Source: Marinomonas shanghaiensis
GTDB taxonomy: Bacteria > Pseudomonadota > Gammaproteobacteria > Pseudomonadales > Marinomonadaceae
NCBI RefSeq assembly: GCF_003259175.1
Contig: NZ_QGOK01000003.1
Location: 124,001 to 188,000 of the forward strand
Length of the DNA stretch: 64,000 nucleotides
Direction: 5' to 3'
A model generated the notes under the pieces. The model was not told the origin of the DNA, searched no databases, and saw nothing but the letters and a program-made list of their open reading frames with translations. Position 1 is the stretch's first letter; every line of letters starts with the position of its first letter. The position numbers were made by a program, and so were the translations under genes. This document shows, piece after piece, positions 8,943 to 18,000 of the stretch.

Positions 8943-9749
8943 TTAGTAACATTTCGCCTGTTTATTTTGTGCAGCAAGAGGTTCATAAACCGCCAGGTTT
9001 TTGGGCAAATTGGCTTGTAAGTCCTTGATACGCGTAGCGTTAGCGGGATGTGTGGACAATAACTCAGGGGTTTTGCTTTCACCGCCCGCACTCATATTGC
9101 GCCACAATGCGACGCTTTCTCTAGGGTCAAAGCCAGCTTTGGCCATGTATTCTAAGCCAAGTAAATCCGCCTCAGACTCATGGGAGCGGCTGAAAGGTAA
9201 GATAATGCCGACTTGCGCACCAATGCCTAATGCTTGGAAAATCGCGACTTTCTCCGGTGTTTCTTCACCGCTTAACTGATAACCCAATGACAGCGCTTGA
9301 CTGGTAGCCAATTGAGTGGAGACGCGCTCATTACCGTGTCTGGCAATAACATGAGCCAATTCATGGCCGACAACAGCGGCTAGTTGAGATTGGTTTTCGG
9401 CCACTTTTAAAAGTCCTGTGTAAACCCCAACTTTGTAACCTGGCAAAGCAAAGGCGTTTACTTGTTCGTCATCAAATAATACGACTTCCCAGTTTTGATC
9501 GCGGTATTTATCGGGTAGCACGGCGATCAGCGTATCGGCCACACATTGCACTTGTTCGCCTAGTTTAGAATCTGAGGAGGTGGGGATTTCCTTTTTCATT
9601 TCTGTGAAAGATTGGATCCCCATCTCATTCATTTGGCTATCAGGCAACACCGCAAACTGCTTACGACCTGTTGGAGACGCACTGCACCCAACCATAACCA
9701 CTAATGCTGCGGCCAGAGCGGCCTTAAGAGAAATCTTCATAAACATCAT
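8943..9749 (-). CDS. M48-family metalloprotease, lipoprotein
   Basis: A 268-aa protein with a lipoprotein signal peptide: hydrophobic core ALAAALVVMV, then the lipobox VMVGC with Cys22 as lipidation site. The catalytic zinc motif is VVGHELAHVIARHG (HExxH at 129-133), and the third zinc ligand is the Glu of SHESEADLLGL. Size and layout resemble LoiP/YggG-type single-domain M48 proteases, which act in the periplasm on outer-membrane or misfolded proteins. ATGs at 9749, 9746 and 9740 are in frame; 9749 is kept because a GGTGG site lies just upstream. The gene is monocistronic. The substrate is unknown. Confidence 0.85.
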   Translation of the reverse strand: MMFMKISLKAALAAALVVMVGCSASPTGRKQFAVLPDSQMNEMGIQSFTEMKKEIPTSSDSKLGEQVQCVADTLIAVLPDKYRDQNWEVVLFDDEQVNAFALPGYKVGVYTGLLKVAENQSQLAAVVGHELAHVIARHGNERVSTQLATSQALSLGYQLSGEETPEKVAIFQALGIGAQVGIILPFSRSHESEADLLGLEYMAKAGFDPRESVALWRNMSAGGESKTPELLSTHPANATRIKDLQANLPKNLAVYEPLAAQNKQAKCY

Positions 9750-10122
9750 GTAAAACCACCTTTAAAACGGCATGGACTGTTGAATGTAACGGCTATTATA
9801 GAGAAGGGCTTTTGTTAGAAGCAAATGGAGATCGAGTGAAGCCTTATTTTATGTCTGCTGCTTATTGTTAGTGCAGAGTTTGTCATTAAAAATCTTTCAT
9901 TAAAAGAAAGACATAAAAACTTTCGGAACGGCTCGATAGAACGCTGGGTTGGCATACTGCTTGATTTGAATGCAATCTGTATAGATAGCCCCAAGATGGT
10001 TAGTCGCTTTTAGTCTTCCTATAGTCGTTTCCAGCCAGCTCCCACCCGTAGCGAAAAATTACACTGAGTTCATTGATAGTCACTCCTTTAAAAAGCCCAT
10101 ATCAGATAGGTAAGGAAAAACA
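9750..10122. other. Promoter region of the dimethylglycine operon
   Basis: A 373-base divergent gap between the M48 protease and the M19-family gene. It must carry the operon promoter. TTGGCATACTGCTTGA at 9949-9964 resembles a sigma-54 site but has GA where the -12 GC is needed. No other element was recognised. A TAAGGA ribosome site lies at 10111-10116. Confidence 0.4.
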
Positions 10123-11100
10123 ATGAACGCAGCAGAGCTACACGACAAGTCTATTATCATTGATGGCTTAATTTGTGCTAAGTGGAATCGCGAATTATTC
10201 GAAGACATGGCGAAGGGCAAGCTGACAGCAGCGAATTGCACTGTATCGTTTTGGGAGAACTTTGAAGGGACCGTTCGCAATGTGGTTGAGATGAATCAGC
10301 TGATCGAAGCCAACAGTGACTTATTGCTGAAGGTGTATACCACGAAAGACATTCATCGTGCCAAAGCCGAAGGTAAAACGGGCGTGATGATGGGCTTTCA
10401 AAATGCCCATGCGTTTGAGGATCAAATCGGTTACGTCCAGATTTTTAAAGACCTTGGCGTAGGCATTGTGCAAATGTGCTACAACACGCAAAACTTGGTC
10501 GGCACAGGTTGTTACGAGCGCGACGGTGGTTTGTCGGGTTATGGTCGTGAGATCGTGGCGGAGATGAATCGCGTTGGTATGTTGTGTGATTTATCTCATG
10601 TTGGTCCAAATACCGCGAAAGAAGTCATTATCGAATCGAAGAAGCCTGTAGCGTATTCCCACTGTTTGCCAGCGGGTTTAAAAGAGCACCCACGTAACCG
10701 CACAGACGAAGAGCTTAAGTTTATTGCTGACAATGGCGGTTTTGTTGGCGTCACCATGTTCGCACCTTTCTTAAAAGCCGGTATTAACGCCACCATTGAC
10801 GATTATGTAGAAGCCATTCAATACATTTACAACCTCGTAGGTGAAGATGCAATCGGCATCGGCACTGACTTTACGCAAGGTCACGGTTACGACTTTTTCG
10901 AATACCTCACTCACGACAAAGGCTATGCCCGCCGCTTGACGCGTTTTGGCGAAATTATTAATCCATTGGGTATGCGTACGGTTGGCGATTTCCCGAACTT
11001 GACTGAAGCGCTGTTGAAACATGGTTTTAGCGAGCGTCAAGTGGTGAAAATAATGGGCGAGAATTGGGTGAACCTTCTTCACGAAATTTGGGGTGAGTAA
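10123..11100 (+). CDS. M19 (renal dipeptidase) superfamily protein of the betaine cluster
   Basis: 325 aa, an amidohydrolase-fold protein of the M19 dipeptidase family: FQNAHAFED (the Glu region), CDLSHVG, AYSHCLP and GIGTDFTQGHG match the later metal-site motifs. The N-terminal HxD zinc pair of true membrane dipeptidases (usually DGHND) is absent; the corresponding segment reads IIDGLICAKWNRELF. No signal peptide is present, so the protein is cytosolic. Homologues are a standing member of glycine betaine/dimethylglycine clusters in Pseudomonas and relatives, immediately ahead of the DUF5943 gene and dgcA, as here. Its substrate is not established, and a role in one-carbon or N-methyl amine metabolism is more likely than peptide cleavage. 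First gene of the operon. Confidence 0.82.
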   Translation: MNAAELHDKSIIIDGLICAKWNRELFEDMAKGKLTAANCTVSFWENFEGTVRNVVEMNQLIEANSDLLLKVYTTKDIHRAKAEGKTGVMMGFQNAHAFEDQIGYVQIFKDLGVGIVQMCYNTQNLVGTGCYERDGGLSGYGREIVAEMNRVGMLCDLSHVGPNTAKEVIIESKKPVAYSHCLPAGLKEHPRNRTDEELKFIADNGGFVGVTMFAPFLKAGINATIDDYVEAIQYIYNLVGEDAIGIGTDFTQGHGYDFFEYLTHDKGYARRLTRFGEIINPLGMRTVGDFPNLTEALLKHGFSERQVVKIMGENWVNLLHEIWGE

Positions 11101-11158
11101 AGCTACTGCGCTTGTAACGCTTTACAGTATTTGATCTTAACGAAAAGAATTTAAGGAA

Positions 11159-11710
11159 TTGAACATGTCTACACATGCGCCAGAAATGCCAATTGTTGTT
11201 GACGATGAAACCGGTGTTTGGACAACAGATGCGTTGCCCATGCTGTACGTACCTCGTCACTTTTTTGTTAATAACCACATGGGCATTGAAGACGAGATAG
11301 GTGCCGAACGTTATGCCGATATCCTTTATAAAGCCGGTTATAAATCAGCCTATTTTTGGTGTGAACAAGAGTCTGAATGTCATGGTATTTACGGCGAAGA
11401 CATTTGGCACCACTACTTAAAGCGTCTTTCTCAACGCGGTTGGGGGTTTTTTATTACCGAAGCATTGGACATCGAAAAAGGCACGGCAAAAGTGCGTTTA
11501 GAAAACTCAGCTTTTGTTTATCACTACGAAAAAATCCACGGTAAAAAAGTCAATCGCAAGGTGGATTACATGTTCACTGGTTGGTTTGCCGGTGCGTTGG
11601 ATCAGATCTTAGCAAGTAAAGGTTTGACGACTCGTACAAAAGCGATTCAAACCCAGAGCGCGGCGGAAGAAGGGTTTGCCGTCGGTTATTTTGAGGTTTC
11701 TCCATTGTAA
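11159..11710 (+). CDS. DUF5943-like protein of the dimethylglycine operon
   Basis: A 183-aa soluble protein starting MSTHAPEMPIVVDDETGVW, with an AAGGAA ribosome site. It resembles the small DUF5943 proteins, which have a V4R/4-vinyl-reductase-like fold and are encoded directly upstream of dgcA in betaine-degrading Proteobacteria. Conserved-looking residues include YFWCEQESECHGI (two Cys and a His) and the C-terminal EEGFAVGYFEVSPL. No catalytic motif can be assigned. It lies 58 bp after the M19-like gene and 82 bp before dgcA, same strand, so it is almost certainly co-transcribed. A role as small-molecule binder or accessory factor for demethylation is inference from position. Confidence 0.7.
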   Translation: MNMSTHAPEMPIVVDDETGVWTTDALPMLYVPRHFFVNNHMGIEDEIGAERYADILYKAGYKSAYFWCEQESECHGIYGEDIWHHYLKRLSQRGWGFFITEALDIEKGTAKVRLENSAFVYHYEKIHGKKVNRKVDYMFTGWFAGALDQILASKGLTTRTKAIQTQSAAEEGFAVGYFEVSPL

Positions 11711-11792
11711 TTCGTCGGTAAGAGCGCGGGCAGGTGCTCTTTCTTTATTACGATTTATTTTTATGATTTTGCCAGTTAGGCGGGGTTTTGTT

Positions 11793-13859
11793 ATGTCCCA
11801 ATATGATGCGTTGTTCGAGCCATTAAACATCAATAAATTAACCATCCGTAATCGTATTGTTAGTACGGCTCACGCGGAGGTGTACGCCACCGATGGCGGT
11901 ATGACAACCGATCGTTATGTGAAGTATTACGAAGAAAAAGCCAAGGGTGGCTGTGGTTTGTGTATTTGCGGTGGCTCCAGTGTGGTGTCTATTGATAGTC
12001 CACAAAGCTGGTGGAGTTCTGTTAATTTATCGACTGATCGCATCATTCCTCATTTCCAAAATCTCGCCGATGCGGTGCATAAGCACGGTGGCAAGATCAT
12101 GATTCAGATCACTCACATGGGACGTCGCTCCCGTTGGGATGGTGAAAACTGGCCAAACTTGATGTCTCCTTCTGGTATTCGTGAACCCGTTCACCGAGCG
12201 ACGTGTAAAACCATCGAAGTGGAAGAAATGTGGCGCATTATTGGGGATTTTGCTCAGGCAGCACGACGCGCCAAAGAGGGCGGTTTAGACGGTGTGGAGT
12301 TGTCCGCTGTACACCAGCATTTGATCGATCAGTTTTGGTCGCCACGTGTGAACAAACGTACCGATGAATGGGGCGGCACGTTTGAAGGCCGTATGAAGTT
12401 TGGGATGGAAGTGCTAAAAGCGGTGCGCGCTGAAGTGGGGCCAGATTTTGTGGTGGGCATGCGTATTACGGGTGATGAATTCCATCCTGATGGCTTAGGC
12501 CATGAAGAGATGAAAAAAATCGCACAATATTATGATGCTACTGGCATGGTGGATTATTTCGGTGTCGTTGGATCGGGTTGTGATACGCATAACACCTTGG
12601 CGAACGTGATTCCGAACATGAGTTATCCGCCAGAACCTTTCTTATATTTGGCGGCGGGCATAAAAGAAGTGGTGAGTGTGCCTGTGATTCACGCACAAAA
12701 CATCAAAGATCCAAACCAAGCGAAACGTATTATTGAAGCGGGTTATGTGGACTTTGTTGGTATGACTCGTGCGCACATTGCTGATCCTCATTTTATCGCC
12801 AAGATCAAAATGGATCAGGTGGACCAGATTCGTCAATGTGTGGGGGCAAACTACTGCATCGACCGTCAGTATCAAGGCTTGGATGTCTTGTGCATTCAAA
12901 ACGCGGCGACATCTCGTGAATATATGGGCTTGCCTCATATTATTGAAAAAACCACAGGGCCTGTGCGTAATGTGGTGGTGGTTGGTGGTGGTCCTGGTGG
13001 ATTAGAAGCCGCTCGTGTGGCGGCAGAACGAGGTCACAAAGTCACCTTGATCGATAAAGCAAACGAGCTAGGAGGGCAATTAGTCTTGGCAGCCAAAGCG
13101 CCGCAGCGAGATCAAATTGCGGGTATCACGCGTTGGTTGGTGATGGAAATAGAACGTTTAGGTGTGGAAGTGCGTTTGGGCACCGCCGCCAGCGAAGAGT
13201 TGATAAAAGAGTTGAACCCCGATGTGTGTATTCTGGCCATGGGTGGCCGTCCTTTCTTGGAGCAAAATCCAGAGTGGGGCGCCGCGGAAGGTCTAGTGGT
13301 GTCTACGTGGGATATTCTTAGCGGTAAGGTCGAACCCGGCAAAAACGTCTTGGTTTATGACACGATTTGTGAATTCTCAGGCATGTCGGCGGCGGATTAT
13401 TTGGCGTCTAAAGGTTCGTTGGTGGAATTGGTCACAGATGACATTAAACCCGGCGTAGGCATTGGTGGCACGACTTTCCCGACCTATTACCGTTCCTTGT
13501 ATGAGAAAGAAGTCATCATGACTTCCGATATGCTGCTCGATAAAGTTTACCGTGAAGGTGACAAGTTAGTCGCCGTCCTAGAAAACGAATACACAGCGCA
13601 AAAAGAAGAGCGTGTTGTGGATCAGATCGTGGTAGAGAACGGCACGCGTCCAAATGAAGATTTGTATTACGCACTGAAAGCGAGTTCGCGTAATAAAGGT
13701 CAAATTGATAACGAAGCCTTGTTTGATATCAAACCTCAGCCTGTCTTAAATGAAGACAGTGGTGACGGCATGATCCTGTGGCGCTTGGGCGATGGTGTGT
13801 CTCAGCGTAACGTTCATGCGGCTATGTACGACGCTTTGCGTCTATGCAAAGACCTATAG
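11793..13859 (+). CDS. dgcA: Dimethylglycine demethylation protein DgcA (old-yellow-enzyme/TMADH type)
   Basis: 688 aa from the ATG at 11793, which has an AGGCGGGG ribosome site; the longer frame from 11676 overlaps the previous gene and is rejected. The N-terminal TIM barrel (about 1-370) binds FMN, with ITHMGRRSRWDGENWPN and VELSAVHQHLIDQFWSPRVNKRTDEWGG as in trimethylamine-dehydrogenase relatives. The C-terminal half binds a dinucleotide through VVVVGGGPGGLEAARVA. The iron-sulfur segment reads C349-VGANY-C355 ... C367, so one of the four ligands of the TMADH cluster is Ala352. With DgcB it demethylates dimethylglycine to sarcosine in glycine betaine catabolism, passing electrons toward the ETF-like proteins. 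Length fits Pseudomonas DgcA. Confidence 0.9.
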   Translation: MSQYDALFEPLNINKLTIRNRIVSTAHAEVYATDGGMTTDRYVKYYEEKAKGGCGLCICGGSSVVSIDSPQSWWSSVNLSTDRIIPHFQNLADAVHKHGGKIMIQITHMGRRSRWDGENWPNLMSPSGIREPVHRATCKTIEVEEMWRIIGDFAQAARRAKEGGLDGVELSAVHQHLIDQFWSPRVNKRTDEWGGTFEGRMKFGMEVLKAVRAEVGPDFVVGMRITGDEFHPDGLGHEEMKKIAQYYDATGMVDYFGVVGSGCDTHNTLANVIPNMSYPPEPFLYLAAGIKEVVSVPVIHAQNIKDPNQAKRIIEAGYVDFVGMTRAHIADPHFIAKIKMDQVDQIRQCVGANYCIDRQYQGLDVLCIQNAATSREYMGLPHIIEKTTGPVRNVVVVGGGPGGLEAARVAAERGHKVTLIDKANELGGQLVLAAKAPQRDQIAGITRWLVMEIERLGVEVRLGTAASEELIKELNPDVCILAMGGRPFLEQNPEWGAAEGLVVSTWDILSGKVEPGKNVLVYDTICEFSGMSAADYLASKGSLVELVTDDIKPGVGIGGTTFPTYYRSLYEKEVIMTSDMLLDKVYREGDKLVAVLENEYTAQKEERVVDQIVVENGTRPNEDLYYALKASSRNKGQIDNEALFDIKPQPVLNEDSGDGMILWRLGDGVSQRNVHAAMYDALRLCKDL

Positions 13860-13948
13860 GACACGATGGTTGAGCTCGTTAAATCGCTAATGCATGTATT
13901 GATAAAAACTCTATGTGCCTTCTGTATTTAAAATGATGAGGACTCATC

Positions 13949-15889
13949 ATGACTCTTGATTGGTTACCTCCAACTTTGATTGGTGTCCTCCTTGTGTTAG
14001 CTGTGATTGGTGCGGTTCGCCGCATCAATTTATGGCGCGCGGGGCAGGCTGAAAAAGTCGATATCTTGGCTGGCTTAATGGCGATGCCAAAACGTTATCT
14101 GCACGACCTTCACCATGTGGTTGAGCGCGATAAATATATGTCTCGCACTCACGTAGCAACCGGTGGCGGTTTTGTACTCGCCATGGCGCTAACCATACTG
14201 GTGCATTTGTTTGGTGTTGAAAGTCACATTCTTGCTTGGGCGTTATTAGCCGCTTTGGTGATGATGTTCTGCGGTGCAATCTTTGTTTACAAGCGTCGTT
14301 TAAATCCGCCTTCTCGCCTCTCAAAAGGGCCATGGATGCGTTTGCCAAAAAGCTTGTTAACCTTTTCTATCACCTTTTTTGTGTTGACACTTCCGGCTGC
14401 GGGATTACCTATTGTTGGAATGCTGCCAGAAGGGACAGGTGGTTGGATCCTGACGCTGGTTTTATCCGCTCTTATTTTAGTCAGCCTAAGTGAAATGTTG
14501 TTTGGCATGACGTGGGGTGGACCAATGAAACATGCTTTCGCGGGCGCGTTGCACCTTGCGTTTCATCGTCGTCCAGAGCGTTTTGGTGGCGGTCGTTCCA
14601 CAGGTTTAAAGCCAGTCGATTTTGGCGATGGCGTTACCATCAAAGAAGTTTATGGTGTGGCTAAACCAACCGACTTTAAATGGAATCAGTTATTAGGTTT
14701 TGATGCCTGTGTGCAATGTGGTCGATGCGAAGCGGTGTGCCCTGCTTTTGCTGCGGGTCAGCCTTTGAATCCGAAAAAACTGATTCAAGATATGGTGGTG
14801 GGTTTGGCTGGTGGTACCGATGAAAAGTACGCGGGCAGTCCCTATCCAAATGTTGAAGTCGGTCATGCCAAAGGGGCACCAAATCAAATTATCACGGATG
14901 GTTTGGTGAATCCAGATACGCTGTGGTCATGTACCACTTGCCGTGCCTGTGTGGAAGAGTGCCCAATGATGATTGAGCATGTGGACGCCATTGTCGATAT
15001 GCGTCGTTTCTTGACTCTTGAAAAAGGTGAGACGCCAAATAAAGGGGCGCAAGTTCTCGAAAACATCATCGCGACGGACAATCCAAACGGTTACTCACCT
15101 GCGAGTCGAACCCACTGGGCAGCCGATCAGAATTTGAAAGTGATGAAAGACGTGAAGCAAGCGGATGTATTGTTTTGGGTCTCTGACGGTGCGTTTGATA
15201 TGCGTAGCCAGCGAATTTTGCGCTCCTTCGTAAAATTATTAAAAGCCGCCAATGTAGACGTGGCGATTCTTGGCGATGAAGAACGAGACTGCGGTGATGT
15301 TGCTCGCCGTTTGGGTGATGACGCCACTTTCCAAAGTTTGGCAAAACGTAACTTAGCGACTTTGTCGAAATACCGTTTTAATACCATTGTGACAACGGAC
15401 CCACATGCGTTCCATTGTTTACGAAATGAGTATGGCGATTTTGGTTCCGATGCCTTGAAAGATGTTGAAGTATTACACCATACCACTTTCTTAAATCGTT
15501 TAATCAAAGAGGGACGTTTTCACCTAAGTCCGCTTGCTGGTAGTAAAGTCACGTATCATGATCCTTGTTATCTTGGCCGTTACAATGGCGAGTATGAAGC
15601 GCCGCGTGAGTTGCTTGCAAGCTTGGGGATTGATGTCGCTGAGATGGAGCGGTCTCGCTTCCGCTCACGTTGCTGTGGCGGTGGCGGTGGTGCGCCCATT
15701 ACGGATATTCCAGGTGAGCGTCGTATTGCCGATATGCGCATGGAAGACGTTACCAGTACCGGTGCGGACATGGTTGCGGTGGGTTGTCAGCAATGTACGG
15801 CAATGTTGGAAGGTGTGGTTGAGCCTAGACCCGTTGTAAAAGACATTGCTGAAATTCTGGCTGGGCAGTTAATTGAGGAGACACACTGA
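13949..15889 (+). CDS. dgcB: Dimethylglycine demethylation protein DgcB, membrane Fe-S oxidoreductase
   Basis: 646 aa. The N-terminal third holds membrane helices (DUF3483-like: LIGVLLVLAVIGAV, FVLAMALTILVHLF, LLTFSITFFVLTLPAAG, WILTLVLSALILVSL). Two 4Fe-4S motifs follow, CVQCGRCEAVCP and CTTCRACVEECP, then two CCG-type domains with DPCYLGRYN and RCCGGGGG. This is the architecture of a membrane-anchored electron-transfer subunit that takes electrons from DgcA toward the quinone pool, perhaps through the ETF pair. The ribosome site is GATGAGGA. The stop codon overlaps the start of the next gene by one base (TGATG), so translation is coupled. Confidence 0.9.
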   Translation: MTLDWLPPTLIGVLLVLAVIGAVRRINLWRAGQAEKVDILAGLMAMPKRYLHDLHHVVERDKYMSRTHVATGGGFVLAMALTILVHLFGVESHILAWALLAALVMMFCGAIFVYKRRLNPPSRLSKGPWMRLPKSLLTFSITFFVLTLPAAGLPIVGMLPEGTGGWILTLVLSALILVSLSEMLFGMTWGGPMKHAFAGALHLAFHRRPERFGGGRSTGLKPVDFGDGVTIKEVYGVAKPTDFKWNQLLGFDACVQCGRCEAVCPAFAAGQPLNPKKLIQDMVVGLAGGTDEKYAGSPYPNVEVGHAKGAPNQIITDGLVNPDTLWSCTTCRACVEECPMMIEHVDAIVDMRRFLTLEKGETPNKGAQVLENIIATDNPNGYSPASRTHWAADQNLKVMKDVKQADVLFWVSDGAFDMRSQRILRSFVKLLKAANVDVAILGDEERDCGDVARRLGDDATFQSLAKRNLATLSKYRFNTIVTTDPHAFHCLRNEYGDFGSDALKDVEVLHHTTFLNRLIKEGRFHLSPLAGSKVTYHDPCYLGRYNGEYEAPRELLASLGIDVAEMERSRFRSRCCGGGGGAPITDIPGERRIADMRMEDVTSTGADMVAVGCQQCTAMLEGVVEPRPVVKDIAEILAGQLIEETH

Positions 15890-17163
15890 TGAGCGATTTA
15901 TCATCAAAAGACAGCTCTTTAGATAATCTGCTACGAAGAGACCCAAGAGCGGAATGGATTGCGCGGAACCGATTGCATCCTTTGCATAATGAAATGCTGC
16001 AAATTGGCGGCGTTGAAGTACGTGGGCCGTCTGGCTTATTGCGTAAGAATCCACACGTCATTGGCTTTATTGGTCCTAATGGCATTAAACGAATCGATAG
16101 GACGAATACATCTAGTGCCAGTCTTGGAGACAAAAAACGCTCAAGTGCGACGAAAGAAACTCAGTTGCCGCTACACATTGTTGAAAATCCTGACTTTTAC
16201 ATCATGGTGGTGGCGGATATGGTGGGCGGTCGTTTGACTGGTCACGATAAAGATATTCTGGGGTTGGCGCATCAATTGGTGGCGAAACGCAATGGTGCCG
16301 TGACTTTGGTGTGTTTTGGTGACAATAAAGAAACACAGTGTGATTTAGCGGGTGTGGATCGTTTGGTTCATCTTCAAGGTGAGATATACGAAGGTTTTGC
16401 GCCAGAAGCAAGGCTCAACGCATTACTGCAAATAGAAGCGCAATATAAACCCGATTACTGGTTGTTCCCTGATAGTGTGCATGGCGGCATGGATTTGGCT
16501 TGCCGCCTATCAGCACGTTTAGGTGAGCGACTTGCCGCGCAGGCTTGGCAAGTGAACGCAGAACACACAGTGTGTCGTGGCGCTTCGGCAAGTCAGGATA
16601 TTTTGCGTGATACGCCACGCATTCTTACTTTACTGGAAGAATGTGGTGATGCCATCGATGAATCACGTCACCAAGTTTTGCCAATGGCTATTGATGGTAT
16701 TGAGCAAACGACACCAGCGATGGTTGATAAAGGCTTGATCGCTGTGGACTCTAATGCGGTGCCATTGGCGGAAGCAGAATTTATTTTGTCGGCGGGTAAT
16801 GGTATTCACAATTGGGATCAGTTCCATGCCGCCGCTGCGGCGCTTGGGGCAACCGAAGGGGCCAGCCGTGTTGCGGTGGACGATGGCTTTATGCCTCGTG
16901 CTCGACAAGTCGGGGCGTCAGGCACTTGGGTGACCGCCCGAGTCTATTTGGCCGTGGGAATTTCCGGTGCGATCCAGCATATGCAAGGGATTGGGCAATG
17001 CGACAAAGTGGTTGCGATTAATACCGATGCGGGTTGCGATATGGTAAAGCGGGCTGATCTGGCGGTCATTGCGGACAGCGAAGACGTCTTAGCCGAATTG
17101 ATTCAACTTGCTCAGCATTATTCCTTATCTAAAGGCCAAGAGGAGAAAAGCGATGCAGCCTAA
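15889..17163 (+). CDS. Electron transfer flavoprotein alpha-like subunit of the dgc operon
   Basis: 424 aa. The C-terminal FAD-binding ETF-alpha domain is clear (about residues 300-400): GATEGASRVAVDDGFMPRARQVGASG, then YLAVGISGAIQHMQGIGQCDKVVAINTDAGCDMVKRADLAVIAD. The N-terminal part has an extension of about 95 residues before the ETF nucleotide-like fold, making it longer than a standard EtfA (about 310 aa). Paralogous ETF genes follow dgcAB in Pseudomonas and Halomonas-type genomes and are thought to carry electrons from methylamine demethylation. It overlaps dgcB by one base and the beta subunit by 11 bases. Cytosolic. Confidence 0.87.
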   Translation: MSDLSSKDSSLDNLLRRDPRAEWIARNRLHPLHNEMLQIGGVEVRGPSGLLRKNPHVIGFIGPNGIKRIDRTNTSSASLGDKKRSSATKETQLPLHIVENPDFYIMVVADMVGGRLTGHDKDILGLAHQLVAKRNGAVTLVCFGDNKETQCDLAGVDRLVHLQGEIYEGFAPEARLNALLQIEAQYKPDYWLFPDSVHGGMDLACRLSARLGERLAAQAWQVNAEHTVCRGASASQDILRDTPRILTLLEECGDAIDESRHQVLPMAIDGIEQTTPAMVDKGLIAVDSNAVPLAEAEFILSAGNGIHNWDQFHAAAAALGATEGASRVAVDDGFMPRARQVGASGTWVTARVYLAVGISGAIQHMQGIGQCDKVVAINTDAGCDMVKRADLAVIADSEDVLAELIQLAQHYSLSKGQEEKSDAA

Positions 17164-17929
17164 TATCAATGTGGTTTCTTTAGTATCGATAGGGCGTCAC
17201 CCACAGTCTGGCCGTGCTCGTCGTGCTGAACAAGATGGCCGAGCCGTTGAACTTGGTTTAACACTGGCGGGCCAATCTTTAACTGTGGTTCATGCTGGTA
17301 ATGCGAAAGAACCTGTACTTCGCCAATATGCTGGTATGGGGCTACCGTCTTTAACGGTTTTGGAACAGTCTGAGGGTTGCGATGCCTTGCCTGTCCTGAT
17401 GTCATTTTTACAAGATAAATCTGTTGATGTCGTACTAACAGGGGTTCGCGCCGAAGGAGGGGAGTCCTCGGGTATGTTGCCGTATTTATTGGCTGAGAAA
17501 TTAGGTTGGCCGTTAGTTCCTCGTGTGGCAGAGGTTTTAGAGATTAAAAACGGTGAGGCAGAAGTGCTTCTGGCATTACCTCGTGGTCAGCGTCGAGCGG
17601 TAACGGTTAAATTACCGTTTATTGCCAGTGTTGATAATGCCGCGCAAGAGGCACGTCAAACGGCGTTTGGACCTGGTTTAAGAGCGGATTTTAAAGTGTT
17701 GAATGGTGACTCTGTGGTTGATGAAGCCGCAAGCCAATGGCAAATCAGTGTCGCCAAGCCACGTCCTAAGCGTATTAAAGTGGTAAAAGCGAAGACGGCA
17801 GCCGACAGAATGAAGGCGGCAACAGCAAAACCGGTAGGAGGGGGAGGTAAAGTTCTGAGGAACGAATCATCAACGGAAAAAGCACAAGCAATTTTTGATC
17901 TTTTAATAGAAGAAAAAGTGATTCGCTAA
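17153..17929 (+). CDS. Electron transfer flavoprotein beta-like subunit of the dgc operon
   Basis: 258 aa from the ATG at 17153, which has an AGAGGAG ribosome site and overlaps the alpha gene by 11 bases; the longer frame from 17108 is not needed. It has the adenine-nucleotide alpha-hydrolase-like ETF-beta fold: VVSLVSIGRHPQSGRARRAEQDGRAVELGL at the N-terminus and GVRAEGGESSGMLPYLLAEKLGWPLVP in the middle. The C-terminal 60 residues are basic and Lys/Ala-rich (KPRPKRIKVVKAKTAADRMK), the region that normally wraps around the alpha subunit. It pairs with the preceding alpha gene for electron transfer from DgcA/DgcB. Confidence 0.85.
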   Translation: MQPNINVVSLVSIGRHPQSGRARRAEQDGRAVELGLTLAGQSLTVVHAGNAKEPVLRQYAGMGLPSLTVLEQSEGCDALPVLMSFLQDKSVDVVLTGVRAEGGESSGMLPYLLAEKLGWPLVPRVAEVLEIKNGEAEVLLALPRGQRRAVTVKLPFIASVDNAAQEARQTAFGPGLRADFKVLNGDSVVDEAASQWQISVAKPRPKRIKVVKAKTAADRMKAATAKPVGGGGKVLRNESSTEKAQAIFDLLIEEKVIR

Positions 17930-18000
17930 AGGGCTATTTAGGTATAAGCTATGTCACCGTTGGTTATTGATTGAACAGTTTTTGTTGGTAGGTACATAAG

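Noticed and set aside
9949..9964. Sigma-54-like promoter TTGGCATACTGCTTGA upstream of the dimethylglycine operon
   Set aside because: The essential GC of the -12 element is GA here, and no enhancer-binding protein gene is adjacent.
11676..11792. N-terminal extension of DgcA by 39 codons
   Set aside because: It overlaps the end of the preceding gene, and the ATG at 11793 has a strong ribosome site and gives the usual DgcA length.
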